64,000 nt of DNA from assembly GCF_004339465.1 (NCBI RefSeq), contig NZ_SMFY01000005.1, positions 1-64,000 on the forward strand, written 5' to 3'. A program made the position numbers and the translations under genes. This document shows, one piece after another, positions 25,897 through 35,481 of the stretch. Position 1 is the first letter of the stretch. The number at the start of each line of letters is the position of its first letter. The notes below the pieces were generated by a model, which saw nothing but the letters and a program-made list of their open reading frames with translations, was not told the origin of the DNA and made no database searches. Origin of the DNA: Ancylobacter aquaticus (lineage in GTDB: Bacteria > Pseudomonadota > Alphaproteobacteria > Rhizobiales > Xanthobacteraceae).

Positions 25897-26483
25897 ATGG
25901 CGGCATCACATCATCATCAGGGTTTTGCCCGCGGCGCGCGGATGCTGCGCACGGCACTGGGTCCGGCGATCGCCCGGCATATGGAAGATCCGACCGTCGT
26001 CGAGGTGATGCTGAACCCGGATGGGCGGCTGTGGATCGACCGGCTCTCGGAGGGACTATCCGACACGGGTGAGCGGCTCTTGCCCGCTGACGGCGAGCGC
26101 ATCGTGCGGCTCGTCGCCCACCATGTGGGTGCCGAGGTCCATGCGGGAGCTCCGCGTGTTTCAGCCGAGCTGCCCGAGACGGGAGAACGTTTCGAAGGCC
26201 TGCTGCCGCCGGTCGTGGCGGCACCGACATTTGCCATTCGTAAGCCCGCCGTCGCGCTGTTCACGCTCGCCGGTTACGTAGCGACCGGGATTATGTCGGC
26301 TAGCCGGGCCGAAGCCTTGCGCTTGGCCGTGGCATCCCGCGCCACCATCCTGGTGGTCGGCAGCACATCGACCGGCAAGACCACGCTGACCAACGCGCTG
26401 CTCGCAGGGGTCGCGAAGACAGATGATCGCGTTGTTCTCATCGAGGATACGCGCGAGCTGCAATGCGCGGCGCCGGATGCCGC
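25897..26483 (+). pseudogene. trbB: trbB (conjugal mating-pair ATPase) 5' fragment
   Basis: About 195 residues of a VirB11-type secretion ATPase: [35 protein letters not shown], then [21 protein letters not shown], then Walker A GSTSTGKTT and VVLIEDTRELQCAAPD. After that point (about 26480) homology stops. The frame runs on through unrelated sequence to 26595. The missing part contains Walker B and the C-terminal ATPase lobe. No other trb genes are present, so this is a scar of a lost type IV secretion operon. Confidence 0.82.
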
Positions 26484-26691
26484 GTCGGTCAACCACGACG
26501 GCAGATTTGACTTTCCTGACGCTAGAAGCCGACAGTCCGCCACCGGCCCCGAAGCCGTCTGCATCCGTCGGGAAATTGGCTTGAGCATAGCCTAATTGGA
26601 ACCATCATCAGACAGTCTGGCCACTCTTGTAATAACGCCCGCTAACATCCGCGCGGTGGGACCGCGATCAGCACCCCCGCCTCAGTCGATG

Positions 26692-26905
26692 ACGAAAGCC
26701 AGTAGGTCCGCGTTCAGCACATTGGCGTTGACGGTCAGCATCCCTTGGAGCCTTCACGGTCGACGCCGAAAAACGGGCCCGACGGGACGTCGCGGACCAA
26801 CGGCACGCAATTGCCCGCCAGCGCCGTCCGAAATCCGTCGAACACCTTTATCGAAGTTCCCTTCGGATCGTCGTCCGTCTTCGGTATCAGTGGGCGAGCA
26901 CCGTC
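26692..26905 (-). pseudogene. Remnant of a chloroperoxidase-type alpha/beta hydrolase
   Basis: Minus-strand reading gives PKTDDDPKGTSIKVFDGF, RTALAGN and DVPSGPFFGVDREGSKG, then a jump to VLNADLLAFVID and a stop at 26692. Both pieces fit cofactor-free haloperoxidase-like hydrolases, where VFDGFRxALAANRAQF and DVPSGPFYGFNRPGA precede a long segment ending in LNADLLAF. The N-terminal third and the segment between are deleted. It abuts the end of the antiporter gene. The rest of 26596-26903 shows no gene. Confidence 0.5.
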
Positions 26906-28685
26906 AGTTCTGCTTTGCCGCCGGAGGGGGAACCGACGCCGGGCGGAGGGGCTCCGGGATGGGCTTGGTGAGCAGCCGATCCAGGCCGGACATAAGGTCT
27001 CCCTGGACCTGCTCGGACAGGCGCTCCGCGTCGCGCTGACGGATGTCCTCAGCTGCCTCCTCGACGTCGACCTCGGCAAACCCCAGCGCGCGAAGACCTT
27101 CCGCTCCTATCAGATAGGCGGATTCCACCGTCTCGCGAATCTGATAATCGACGCCCGCGCGGATCAGCTCGACGGCGTGTCCGCGATCATAGCTGCGCAC
27201 CAGAAGCCTGGCCTGCGGGAATTCATGCCGCGCCAGTTCCACGATCTGCGTCGCGGCCTTCGGGTCGTCGATGCAGACCATGATCGCATCCGCCTCACGC
27301 GCACCGGATTGGCGCAGGGTGTCGAGCCGGGTGCCATCGCCGAAGAAGACCTTGAACCCATATCGGGCAGCATCGCGGATGCGGTCCGGGTCCCGGTCGA
27401 TGACGGCAAGGTCGATGCCCCTGGACAGCAGAAGCTGCGAGGCGATCTGGCCGAAGCGACCGAAGCCGATGAGGAGGATCCGCCCCTTCAGATCGTGCGC
27501 GACATCGACGCCGTCCATCGACACCCCGGCCCGCAAGAGCCGGCCTGCGGCTATCATGAACAGCGGTGTTATGGCCATGGACAGGATCACGACGGTGACG
27601 AACAACGCATTGTCCCGCGCCTCGATCACGCCGCCCGATGTTGCCGCGGCATAGAGCACGAAGGCAAATTCGCCGCCCTGCAGGAACATGGACGTACGGT
27701 GCACAGCTTGATGGTTGGAGCTGCCGAACAGGCGTGCGACCGCGTAGACCATGGCGCCCTTCGCCACGGTGAACGCCGCCAGCATCGCCAGCAGGAGCTG
27801 CCATTCGGCCGCGACGACGGAAAGATCGAGCGACATGCCGACAGAGAGGAAGAACAACCCCATGAGCAGGCCACGAAACGGCTCGACATCGCTCTCGATC
27901 TGATGGCGGTAACTGGAACTCGACAGCATCACGCCGGCAAGGAAGGCGCCCATCGCCATCGAGAGGCCAGCGGCATCCATCAGGAGAGCCGCGCCAAGGA
28001 CCACCAGCAACGCCCCGGCCGTCAGCACCTCCCGCGTTCGCGCGCGCGCCAGCAGGGCGAAGAAAGGGTTCAGCCCCCAGCGCCCCACCCCCAGCAGCAC
28101 CGCCAGCGCCGCCGCCGCCGCCAGGATCTCGGTCCATCCGGCCTGCCCGTGCGACAGCGGCGACAGGAAGGCGACCACCGCCAGAAGCGGCACGATCATC
28201 AAGTCCTCGAACAGCAGGATCGCGACCGATTTCTGGCCTTCCGCGCTGGAGATCTCGCCCCGGTCCTGCAGCACCGACATGATGACGGCGGTCGAGGAAA
28301 GAACGAAGCCCGTGCCGGCGATGAAGGCGACCGGGCCGGAAAAGCCGAACACCGCCACCCCCGTCAGCGCCAGGGCGGTTGTCGCGGCCACCACCTGGAC
28401 ACAGCCCAGCCCGAAGATCTGGCCACGCATCGCCCAGAGTTTTTGTGGGCGTAGTTCCAGTCCGATCACGAACAGGAACATCACCACCCCGAGCTCGGAG
28501 AAATGAAGAATCGACTCGGCATCGGCAATCAGGCCCAGCACCGACGGCCCGACCAGCAGGCCGGCGGCGAAATAGCCGAGGACCGATCCAAGGCCGATCC
28601 GCCGGAACAACGGCACGGCGACGACAGCCGCCCCCATCAGCACGACCGCAGGTCCGATCATCTCCCCAAGGCTCGCTTCAGCCAT
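26904..28685 (-). CDS. CPA2-family cation/proton antiporter with RCK domain (KefB/KefC-like)
   Basis: A 593-residue inner-membrane transporter. About twelve hydrophobic helices fill residues 5-390, with conserved LGYFAAGLLVGP, FVIGLELRP and LSSTAVIMSVL. An RCK_N/TrkA nucleotide-binding domain follows from about residue 400 (GRILLIGFGRFGQIASQLLL, AVIDRDPDRIRDA). A short charged tail ends the protein. Such proteins exchange K+ or Na+ for protons under control of NAD(H) or glutathione adducts. ATG 28685 has a ggaaagg ribosome site. The frame is open 14 codons further 5'. It has no accessory kefF/kefG-like gene nearby. Confidence 0.9.
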   Translation of the reverse strand: MAEASLGEMIGPAVVLMGAAVVAVPLFRRIGLGSVLGYFAAGLLVGPSVLGLIADAESILHFSELGVVMFLFVIGLELRPQKLWAMRGQIFGLGCVQVVAATTALALTGVAVFGFSGPVAFIAGTGFVLSSTAVIMSVLQDRGEISSAEGQKSVAILLFEDLMIVPLLAVVAFLSPLSHGQAGWTEILAAAAALAVLLGVGRWGLNPFFALLARARTREVLTAGALLVVLGAALLMDAAGLSMAMGAFLAGVMLSSSSYRHQIESDVEPFRGLLMGLFFLSVGMSLDLSVVAAEWQLLLAMLAAFTVAKGAMVYAVARLFGSSNHQAVHRTSMFLQGGEFAFVLYAAATSGGVIEARDNALFVTVVILSMAITPLFMIAAGRLLRAGVSMDGVDVAHDLKGRILLIGFGRFGQIASQLLLSRGIDLAVIDRDPDRIRDAARYGFKVFFGDGTRLDTLRQSGAREADAIMVCIDDPKAATQIVELARHEFPQARLLVRSYDRGHAVELIRAGVDYQIRETVESAYLIGAEGLRALGFAEVDVEEAAEDIRQRDAERLSEQVQGDLMSGLDRLLTKPIPEPLRPASVPPPAAKQN

Positions 28686-28818
28686 CGACTTGCCTTTCCG
28701 GTAGGGTGCCTGACGCACGCAGGTCATTCAAAGGGCCAGCATAGCTTGTGGCACATGCCGTCGGGCTTCACGATCGCCCGGCTTTCATCAAAAGGCCCTG
28801 CTTCCAGCTCGCGCCGCG

Positions 28819-29451
28819 CTAGCTGGCGCTCAGGGCGGACCAGATCATCAGCGCCCCGAAGACCACGAAGATGATGCCGGTCAACCTGCGTCCGCGCCGC
28901 GCATGCTCGGTTCCACGGAATAGTCGGACGAGGGGCCGGGCCCCGAGCGCGTAGCCGCCGAGAACGATGAGCTTCACGATGACGAAGGTCACGACCAGAA
29001 CGGCGAGCACGGACGGCCCGCTCTCCGCCGGGATGAACTGAGGAAACAGTGCGGCGAAGAACAGCACGGCCTTCGGATTGCTGACACCCACGCCGAACGA
29101 CTGGAGCCAAAGCGCCATGCCGCTTGGTGCGGGCGCCGTCGCCGTGGCGGGTGCCCCCTCCTGCGGCGAGGGGGAGCGAATGTAGCTCCACCCGAGCCAG
29201 ATGACATAGGACGCGCCCAGCAGACGCAGGGCCATGAAGGCGATGGGACAGGCGACGAGAAGAGCGCCCACTCCCACGACCGACAGGGTCGCCAGCAGCC
29301 CGATTGCGACAAGATCACCACTCAAGGCCCCCAACGCGCGGCGCCACCCCAGGGCGAGGGCATTGTTCACCAGAAACAACGTCGATGGGCCGGGTGTCGC
29401 GCTCTGTGCCGCGCTGACCAGCACGTAGGCAAGATACGAAGAGAATTCCAT
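28819..29451 (-). CDS. LysE/RhtB-family amino-acid exporter
   Basis: A 210-residue protein with six predicted membrane helices and the family N-terminal pattern SAAQSATPGPSTLFLVNNAL (PGP motif) and GALSGDLVAIGLLA. FGVGVSNPKAVLFFAALFPQF is the second conserved block. These proteins export amino acids or derivatives such as lysine, threonine or homoserine lactone. The exact substrate cannot be read from sequence. The start at 29451 gives a good N-terminal helix. It lies 134 bp upstream of the antiporter gene on the same strand. Confidence 0.88.
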   Translation of the reverse strand: MEFSSYLAYVLVSAAQSATPGPSTLFLVNNALALGWRRALGALSGDLVAIGLLATLSVVGVGALLVACPIAFMALRLLGASYVIWLGWSYIRSPSPQEGAPATATAPAPSGMALWLQSFGVGVSNPKAVLFFAALFPQFIPAESGPSVLAVLVVTFVIVKLIVLGGYALGARPLVRLFRGTEHARRGRRLTGIIFVVFGALMIWSALSAS

Positions 29452-29675
29452 CGCACACCTGGCTGACATTGTTGTCGATGAAACAACCGGATCGAATGCC
29501 GCCCCTCCGTGTGGCGCGTGTATCCCGGACTTGACGGTGCGGCCGCGCGCGAAGGAACTATCGGCGGATTGACTGCGACAGAGGCCGCCACGGCGGGTCG
29601 GATCGGATGGGGATGGCGAGGTCGCTTTCGCGGGTCACTCCGACCCGCAACGAAATCCCCGCCATTCCCGATCTA

Positions 29676-30326
29676 TCAGCCTTCGGGCGGCACCGGCGTG
29701 TTGAGCAACTGCTGCTCCCACAGATAGGCGATGCCACTCCCGCCGGCATGCTGGACAATCACGTCGGTTATCTTGACGGCGGTATCGAGCCGGGCCCAGT
29801 CGCGCTGCCATTCGGCCGCTACCGCCAGCCAGGTCATCATGTTCGCGCCGGCCCCGATCATGCGCTGGATGGCAACGTCGTGGGCTTCCACCGAGGTGCC
29901 GCCGGAGGCATCGGTGACCACGGTCACATCCCAGCCCTCGCCAAGGGCCTGGATCGCCGGCGTAGCCACGCAGACCTCGGTCCACAGTCCGGCGATGATG
30001 AGCTGCTTGCGGCCCGTCGCCTTGACCGCATCGACCACCTTGGGGTCCTCCCAGGTGTTGATGAACGTGCGGTCGATCACCTCCTGACCGGGGAACACAT
30101 CGGTGATCTGCGGGAAGAGCAGGCCGCCCCGCGCCGCGATCACGGTCGTCAGAATGGTCGGGACGCCGAAGGCCTTGGCGGCCTTGGCCAGCCCCGCCGT
30201 ATTGTTGATCACCATCTGAGGTTCGTGACTGTTCACGTTGGCGAGCTGGTAGGGCTGGTGGTCGATCAGAACGAGGACCGAGTCTTCGGGACGAAGAAGC
30301 GAAGCAAGGCCGTTACGGAATGTCAT
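29676..30326 (-). CDS. Isochorismatase-like hydrolase (YcaC type)
   Basis: A 216-residue cysteine hydrolase with the family catalytic Asp in VLVLIDHQPYQL and the nucleophilic Cys in GLWTEVCVATPAIQA. The YcaC-type pattern TYxxTWEDP is represented by RTFINTWEDPKVVDA. Physiological substrates of this subclass are mostly unknown. It is divergent from the LysR gene at 30480, with 153 bp between, the usual arrangement for a LysR regulator and its target. The ATG at 30326 (MTFRNG) is preferred over the in-frame TTG one codon earlier. Confidence 0.87.
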   Translation of the reverse strand: MTFRNGLASLLRPEDSVLVLIDHQPYQLANVNSHEPQMVINNTAGLAKAAKAFGVPTILTTVIAARGGLLFPQITDVFPGQEVIDRTFINTWEDPKVVDAVKATGRKQLIIAGLWTEVCVATPAIQALGEGWDVTVVTDASGGTSVEAHDVAIQRMIGAGANMMTWLAVAAEWQRDWARLDTAVKITDVIVQHAGGSGIAYLWEQQLLNTPVPPEG

Positions 30327-30479
30327 CAAGACTTACTTTCTCTGCCGCTGCGAACGGCTATGATTTCACAGGAGGCATGCACCAGCGGGCGACATTTGCC
30401 TTGCCGCAACTTGCTGTTCCTTTAGGCGATGGGGTAGTGCCATAATCTGGAAAGCTGTGTCGCTAAACGAGGAACGCGA

Positions 30480-31394
30480 ATGGACATCGAAGATCTTCGG
30501 ACATTCGTCGCCGTGGCCGATGTCGGGGGCGTATCGGCCGCCGCGCGCCGGCTCGGCACCTCCAAGTCCATCGTCAGCCGGCGGCTGCTGCGGATCGAGG
30601 CGGAACTCGGCGTTCAGCTTCTTGCGCGGACGACCCGCGGCGCCGCGCTGACGGAAGCGGGGATCACCTTCAGGGAACACGCGGCGCGCGCCAGCGCCGA
30701 GATCGACACAGCCAGAGAGTCGATTTTCCCGACCGGAGATCTGCGTGGCCGCCTGAGGGTTGCCATGCCGCTTGCTTTCGGCCCGACCCATTTCGCGCCC
30801 GTGCTCGCGGAAATGGCGCATCAGCACCCTCAGCTGCAGATTCACACCTCCTACAGCGATCGCTTCGTTGATCTCATCGCGGAGGGTTTCGACTGCGCCA
30901 TCCGGGTCGGGTATCTCCAGGACTCCAACCTGATCGCCAAGCGCATAGGACCGATCTCCGGACGGCTGGTGGCAAGTCCGGAGTATATCAGGAGGCGCGG
31001 CTCACCTCGGACACCGGATGAAGTCGTCACCCATCAGGCGCTGATGCAGGGGACGGAAAGCTGGCAGTTCAGGGACGGTGACAGGACCGTCACGGTTCAG
31101 CCGCAGGGCAGGTTCAAGGCCGACAGCGCGACCGCGCTTGCCGCCACCGCCGCGGCGGGGCTCGGCATCGCCTGGCTCCCCGATTGCGTCACCTATGGCT
31201 ACGTGGCCTCCGGGGCGCTGGTTCCGATCATGACGCGCTATCCGCCTCCTTCAGCCGGCGCGTATGTCATCCGCCCGCCGGGTCAGTATCCCGCGCGGAA
31301 AGTACGGGTCCTCACCGAGATGCTGATTAAGAGTTTCGAGCTGAATCCACAGCTTTGGGGGATCGACTCCAACCCCGATCCGCGCGACGCCTGA
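30480..31394 (+). CDS. LysR-family transcriptional regulator
   Basis: A 304-residue regulator with an N-terminal winged helix (MDIEDLRTFVAVADVGGVSAAARRLGTSKSIVSRRL, residues 1-60) and a substrate-binding domain typical of the CrgA/AaeR-type group (GRLRVAMPLAFGPTHFAPVL, GFDCAIRVGYLQDSNLIAKRI, GLGIAWLPDCV). A gaggaacgcga site precedes the ATG. It is divergent from the isochorismatase-like gene and followed by a pirin gene, which it may also control. Confidence 0.92.
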   Translation: MDIEDLRTFVAVADVGGVSAAARRLGTSKSIVSRRLLRIEAELGVQLLARTTRGAALTEAGITFREHAARASAEIDTARESIFPTGDLRGRLRVAMPLAFGPTHFAPVLAEMAHQHPQLQIHTSYSDRFVDLIAEGFDCAIRVGYLQDSNLIAKRIGPISGRLVASPEYIRRRGSPRTPDEVVTHQALMQGTESWQFRDGDRTVTVQPQGRFKADSATALAATAAAGLGIAWLPDCVTYGYVASGALVPIMTRYPPPSAGAYVIRPPGQYPARKVRVLTEMLIKSFELNPQLWGIDSNPDPRDA

Positions 31395-31639
31395 TCCGCA
31401 AGCCGCCGGCTGAATATCGCGCCGCGTGACCGCTCAACGCGACCGCGTCGCCCGTACGTCCCAGTAATTGCGACACAGCTTACCCTCGCGCGGCACTAGC
31501 TTGGTCAGACATTTGCCCGCCAGTCTGTGCACCGATCGGACCGAAGGCGCTCACCCGCCCGTCCGTCCCGGATTGGTCGACATCAGGCCTCCGTATCGGC
31601 ACAAGCGAGGCCGTCTGAAAACCGAAGAGGATGACGCGC

Positions 31640-32575
31640 ATGAGCTGGAACCCAGCAATCGAACCGGGGTGCCCCGATGCCGTGGGCCTCGATGCGATCG
31701 AAACCCTGATTGTCCCGCGTGCCCGGGACCTCGGCGGCTTTGAGGTTCGGCGCGCTCTGCCGGCACCGAACCGGCAGATGGTTGGACCGTTCATCTTCTT
31801 CGATCAGGCCGGGCCCGCGGAGCTGTTGACCGGACAGGGCGTCGACGTTCGGCCGCACCCGCATATCGGTCTCGGCACCGTCACCTACCTCTATCGCGGC
31901 GATTTTCACCACCGAGACAGTACGGGTGCCGACCAGATGATCCGTCCCGGCGCGTTGAACTGGATGGTTGCCGGACGCGGCGTGACCCATTCGGAACGCA
32001 CCTCCGAAGCCGCCCGCGGCGGTCCGAACAGCCTGTTCGGCATACAGACCTGGCTGGCGCTGCCCGAAAGCCACGAGGACATGGCGCCGATATTCGAACA
32101 CCACGGCAAAGAGGCGCTGCCGGTGATCGAGGATCGTGGCGTTTCCGTCCGGCTCATACTCGGCGACGCCTATGGCCGGAAGGCGCCCGCGACGATGTTC
32201 TCTGAGACGTTCTACGCCGACGTGACGCTCGAAGCCGGATTTCGGCTTCCCATGCCGGACAATCACGAAGACCGAGGCATCTACATCGTCGAAGGTTCGA
32301 TCTCGGTTGGAGGACAGGAATACGCGGCGTCGCAGATGATGGTCTTCCGCCCGGGCGACCGGATCACGGTCGCAGCGGGCGGCCAGGGTGCCCGACTGAT
32401 GATCCTCGGCGGCGCCACACTTGGCGGGCCGCGTTACATCTGGTGGAATTTCGTCGCGTCCTCGAGGGACCGTATCGAAGAGGCCAAAGCGGAATGGCGC
32501 GCGCAGAACTGGGGCAAGGGGCGCTTCGATCTGCCGATCGACGATCGGGACGAGCACATTCCCCTTCCGGACTGA
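31640..32575 (+). CDS. Pirin-family protein
   Basis: A 311-residue bicupin iron protein. The N-terminal cupin holds the metal-site motif VRPHPHIGLGTVTYLYRG and GRGVTHSERTS, where the conserved histidines and Glu lie. A C-terminal pirin_C cupin follows (MMVFRPGDRITVAAGGQGARLMILGG). Bacterial pirins act as redox sensors or quercetinase-like dioxygenases. ATG 31640 (MSWNPA) is preferred because the ATG at 31631 sits too close to the gaagagg site. It follows the LysR gene by 245 bp. Confidence 0.9.
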   Translation: MSWNPAIEPGCPDAVGLDAIETLIVPRARDLGGFEVRRALPAPNRQMVGPFIFFDQAGPAELLTGQGVDVRPHPHIGLGTVTYLYRGDFHHRDSTGADQMIRPGALNWMVAGRGVTHSERTSEAARGGPNSLFGIQTWLALPESHEDMAPIFEHHGKEALPVIEDRGVSVRLILGDAYGRKAPATMFSETFYADVTLEAGFRLPMPDNHEDRGIYIVEGSISVGGQEYAASQMMVFRPGDRITVAAGGQGARLMILGGATLGGPRYIWWNFVASSRDRIEEAKAEWRAQNWGKGRFDLPIDDRDEHIPLPD

Positions 32576-32910
32576 AGGATGGATCGCGAGCAACGGAGAC
32601 ACCAAGTCCGTCATGGGACTATCGCGTACACATAGTTCTCTTCCCGATCGCTCGCGCTCAACCGAGCGAGTTTTCAACTCAGGATCGTGTTGAACGCGTG
32701 CGGCAAGTCCAATTTCCCGCGCCGTATTCTTAGAAGCTGACAGTCTCCTCTCGGCCCAGCCCAGCCGTTCGTCGGAGTGGTGGGGCTTCCCTTCTGCCGC
32801 AATCTAGAAGGTTTTGCGGGTTGAAGGCGTTGGCACCTCCATTGGAGCATCCACCTAACAAGGCCGATGCCAGCAATTCACTATTTACGACACTGATGTA
32901 GGAGATGGCT
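32576..32910. other. Gene-free interval
   Basis: 335 bp between convergent pirin and selO genes. No open frame with family features, no tRNA-like fold and no clear terminator seen. Confidence 0.45.
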
Positions 32911-34383
32911 TCATGTACCACAGAATGTCTGCAGGACTTCTTCATCCGGGCGTGGCGGCAGTTCGTAACCTCCATCGACGGGCTCGTCAGAAAATGGCGT
33001 AGCCAGCACGCGTACGAGGCCATGGAATGGCGCATAGTCGTTCTCATACACGGCCGCGCGGATGACAGACTCGATCCGGTGATTGCGCGGGATGAAACGC
33101 GGATTGATCTGGAGCATCGCCTGCCCCCTTTCTTGCGGGGAGACGGGATCCAGCAGCAGGCGTGCCTCGTACCGGTTGTGCCAAGCCACGATGCGCTTCG
33201 GATCAGAGAACAGGTCTGTTAGCCTTCCGGGGCCGCTCTCATCTGCCGGCAGTGATGACAAGCTTCGGAACGTCAGAGTGAAGTCCGCCTGATCTTGGTG
33301 CATGGCCTCCAAAAGGTCCTCGACAAGCCGAGCGTCCTCGGGATTTTCTGTACTGAGCCCGAGCTTCTTCCTCATACGGCGCAGGTGGGCCTCTTCGAAC
33401 ATTTCCCTGAAGCCGCCAAGCATCTCCTGAACCAGCGTGACCGCCCGCTCCTGCTTCTCGTCGATCAGGGGCAGTAGGGTTTCGGCCAACCGCGCCAGAT
33501 TCCAGGCTGCGACGCGGGGCTGGTTGCCGAAGGCATAGCGGCCGAACTGGTCAATCGAGCTGAATACCTTTGCCGGATCGTAGATATCCATAAAGGCACA
33601 AGGGCCGTAATCGATGGTCTCGCCGGAAATCGCCATGTTGTCGGTGTTCATCACGCCATGGATGAAGCCCAGCGACATCCAGTGCGCGACGAGGTTTGCC
33701 TGGGCGCGGACCACATGATCGAACATGGAAAGGTATCGGTTGTCCGCGTCGCCCGCTTGGGGAAAATGCCGCGCAATAACGTAATCCGCCAACCTACGAA
33801 GAGCCTCGGCGTCACCGCGGGCAGCTGCATACTGGAATGTTCCCACCCGAATGTGGCTTGCGGCTACGCGGGTGAGAACAGCCCCCGGAAGCCCGGTCTC
33901 GCGCTGCACCCGATCGCCGGTGGCGACCGCGGCCAGCGCGCGCGTGGTGGGGACGCCGAAGGCGTTCATCGCTTCACTTACGATGTACTCGCGCAGGACC
34001 GGTCCCAAGGCTGCGCGTCCATCGCCTCGTCGCGAATAGGGCGTACGCCCGGCGCCTTTCAATTGGATGTCGCGCCGCGTGCCATCCCGGCCCACAACCT
34101 CTCCGAGCAGGATGGCCCGACCGTCCCCAAGCTGGGGAACGAAGTTTCCGAATTGATGTCCGGCATAGGCGAATGCGATTGGACGAGACCCGCTTACGAC
34201 CGCATTTCCTGATAGCGCCGCGAGCCCGTCAGCGGTCCGCAGCCACTGCGCATCAAGGCCCAATTCCTCGGCCAAGCGGTCATTTAGCCTGATCAGATGG
34301 GGCTGTCGGACGGCAGTCGGGTTTACGACCGAATAGAGGCTCGCCGGGAGCGAGCTGAACGTATTCTCGAACGAAATCATCAT
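32911..34383 (-). CDS. selO: SelO-type protein adenylyltransferase (YdiU)
   Basis: A 490-residue pseudokinase-fold enzyme that transfers AMP from ATP to Ser/Thr/Tyr of other proteins, linked in known bacteria to redox stress. Family blocks are clear: AYAGHQFGNFVPQLGDGRAILLGE, QLKGAGRTPYSRRGDGRAALGPVLREY, GFIHGVMNTDNMAISGETIDYGP and the C-terminal TFCGT, which carries the conserved Cys (CxxC/CGT tail). Length is normal. Start at 34383 (tandem ATGs). No partner genes adjoin. With the Fic protein at 23.5 kb this is the second protein AMP-transferase in the window. Confidence 0.93.
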   Translation of the reverse strand: MMISFENTFSSLPASLYSVVNPTAVRQPHLIRLNDRLAEELGLDAQWLRTADGLAALSGNAVVSGSRPIAFAYAGHQFGNFVPQLGDGRAILLGEVVGRDGTRRDIQLKGAGRTPYSRRGDGRAALGPVLREYIVSEAMNAFGVPTTRALAAVATGDRVQRETGLPGAVLTRVAASHIRVGTFQYAAARGDAEALRRLADYVIARHFPQAGDADNRYLSMFDHVVRAQANLVAHWMSLGFIHGVMNTDNMAISGETIDYGPCAFMDIYDPAKVFSSIDQFGRYAFGNQPRVAAWNLARLAETLLPLIDEKQERAVTLVQEMLGGFREMFEEAHLRRMRKKLGLSTENPEDARLVEDLLEAMHQDQADFTLTFRSLSSLPADESGPGRLTDLFSDPKRIVAWHNRYEARLLLDPVSPQERGQAMLQINPRFIPRNHRIESVIRAAVYENDYAPFHGLVRVLATPFSDEPVDGGYELPPRPDEEVLQTFCGT

Positions 34384-34641
34384 TACCAGACCAGTCTGCT
34401 GCGGCTGTCTCAATCCGGATAAATGGGACGTCCGGCAAACCGGTCAACTTTCGCGAGGCTGACTTGCCGCACACCGGAGTGTCGGCCACGCGTTTCTGCC
34501 AAAAGCAGCCTCCCGCACGGTCCAAGCTCCGCCCCAGGCTGAAAGGAGAACAAGCCGCAATCTGAAAGTTGCAGCGGACGGCGCACCATGTCGCACTGTT
34601 GGCTGCCGTGCCGCCTACCCTCAAAGTTCCGGCGCAGGCAC

Positions 34642-35481
34642 CTAGCTTCGCGTAGCATCCTCACCCGTGGCATCGATGATCGTCAGCGCCGTCCTCGGCA
34701 GGAAGAGCGGTCCTGGCGCCATCGGGTTGGGCAGCACCATTCCGTCGACATGGAATACCGTTCGAATGATCTCGGGGGTTACGACATCGACGGGGCGGCC
34801 CAAGCCGGCGATGGAACCGTTGCTTAGCAGAGCCAGCTTGTCGGCGAATTGCCCGGCCTGGTTGATATCGTGCAGGACGGCGAGAACCGTCTTGCCGCGC
34901 TCGTCGACCAGCCGCCGCAACAGCGCGAGCAGCTCGAGCTGGTGGGCCATGTCGAGATAAGTAGTGGGCTCGTCGAGCAGCAGGATGTCGGCGGATTGCG
35001 CCAGCGTCATCGCCAGCCAGGCACGCTGGCGCTGCCCGCCGGAGAGCGCGGCGAGCGGCTGATCTGCCAGCGCCACCATGTGCGTAAGTTCGAGCGCCTC
35101 GGTGCAGGCCGCCCGGTCGGCTGCCGACCACGGGGCAAGCGGCCGGCGATGCGGGTAACGGCCTTGTTCCACGAGATCGCGCACCGTGATGTCATCCGGC
35201 GCGCGCGGTATCTGGGGAAGAAAGCTCAGTCGCCGTGCCAGCTGCTTGCGCGAAAGCTGCGCGATCGGCTGCCCCTCCAGACGGATCGTGCCGGATCTGG
35301 GCGCAAGCAGACCCGCAAGGGCGCGCAGCAAGGTAGATTTGCCGCAGCCATTCGGGCCCAGCAAGGCGGTGAACCGGCCGCGCTCAATGCCGATCGACAG
35401 GCGGTTCATGATGTCCCGGCCGTCATAGCCGATAGTGACGTCGTGAGCCTGCAGCAGCACCGGAGATGTCGGTTCAGTCAT
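34642..35481 (-). CDS. Ferric-siderophore ABC transporter ATP-binding protein (FecE/FhuC type)
   Basis: A 279-residue ATPase: Walker A GPNGCGKST near residue 43, signature LSGGQRQRAWLAM, and Walker B ILLLDEPTTYLD followed by the H-loop AVLHDINQA. It is typical of iron-chelate importers. It overlaps the upstream permease gene by 8 bp, so the transporter genes are translationally coupled. It is the last gene of the uptake operon that begins with the receptor or FhuF gene. Confidence 0.93.
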   Translation of the reverse strand: MTEPTSPVLLQAHDVTIGYDGRDIMNRLSIGIERGRFTALLGPNGCGKSTLLRALAGLLAPRSGTIRLEGQPIAQLSRKQLARRLSFLPQIPRAPDDITVRDLVEQGRYPHRRPLAPWSAADRAACTEALELTHMVALADQPLAALSGGQRQRAWLAMTLAQSADILLLDEPTTYLDMAHQLELLALLRRLVDERGKTVLAVLHDINQAGQFADKLALLSNGSIAGLGRPVDVVTPEIIRTVFHVDGMVLPNPMAPGPLFLPRTALTIIDATGEDATRS

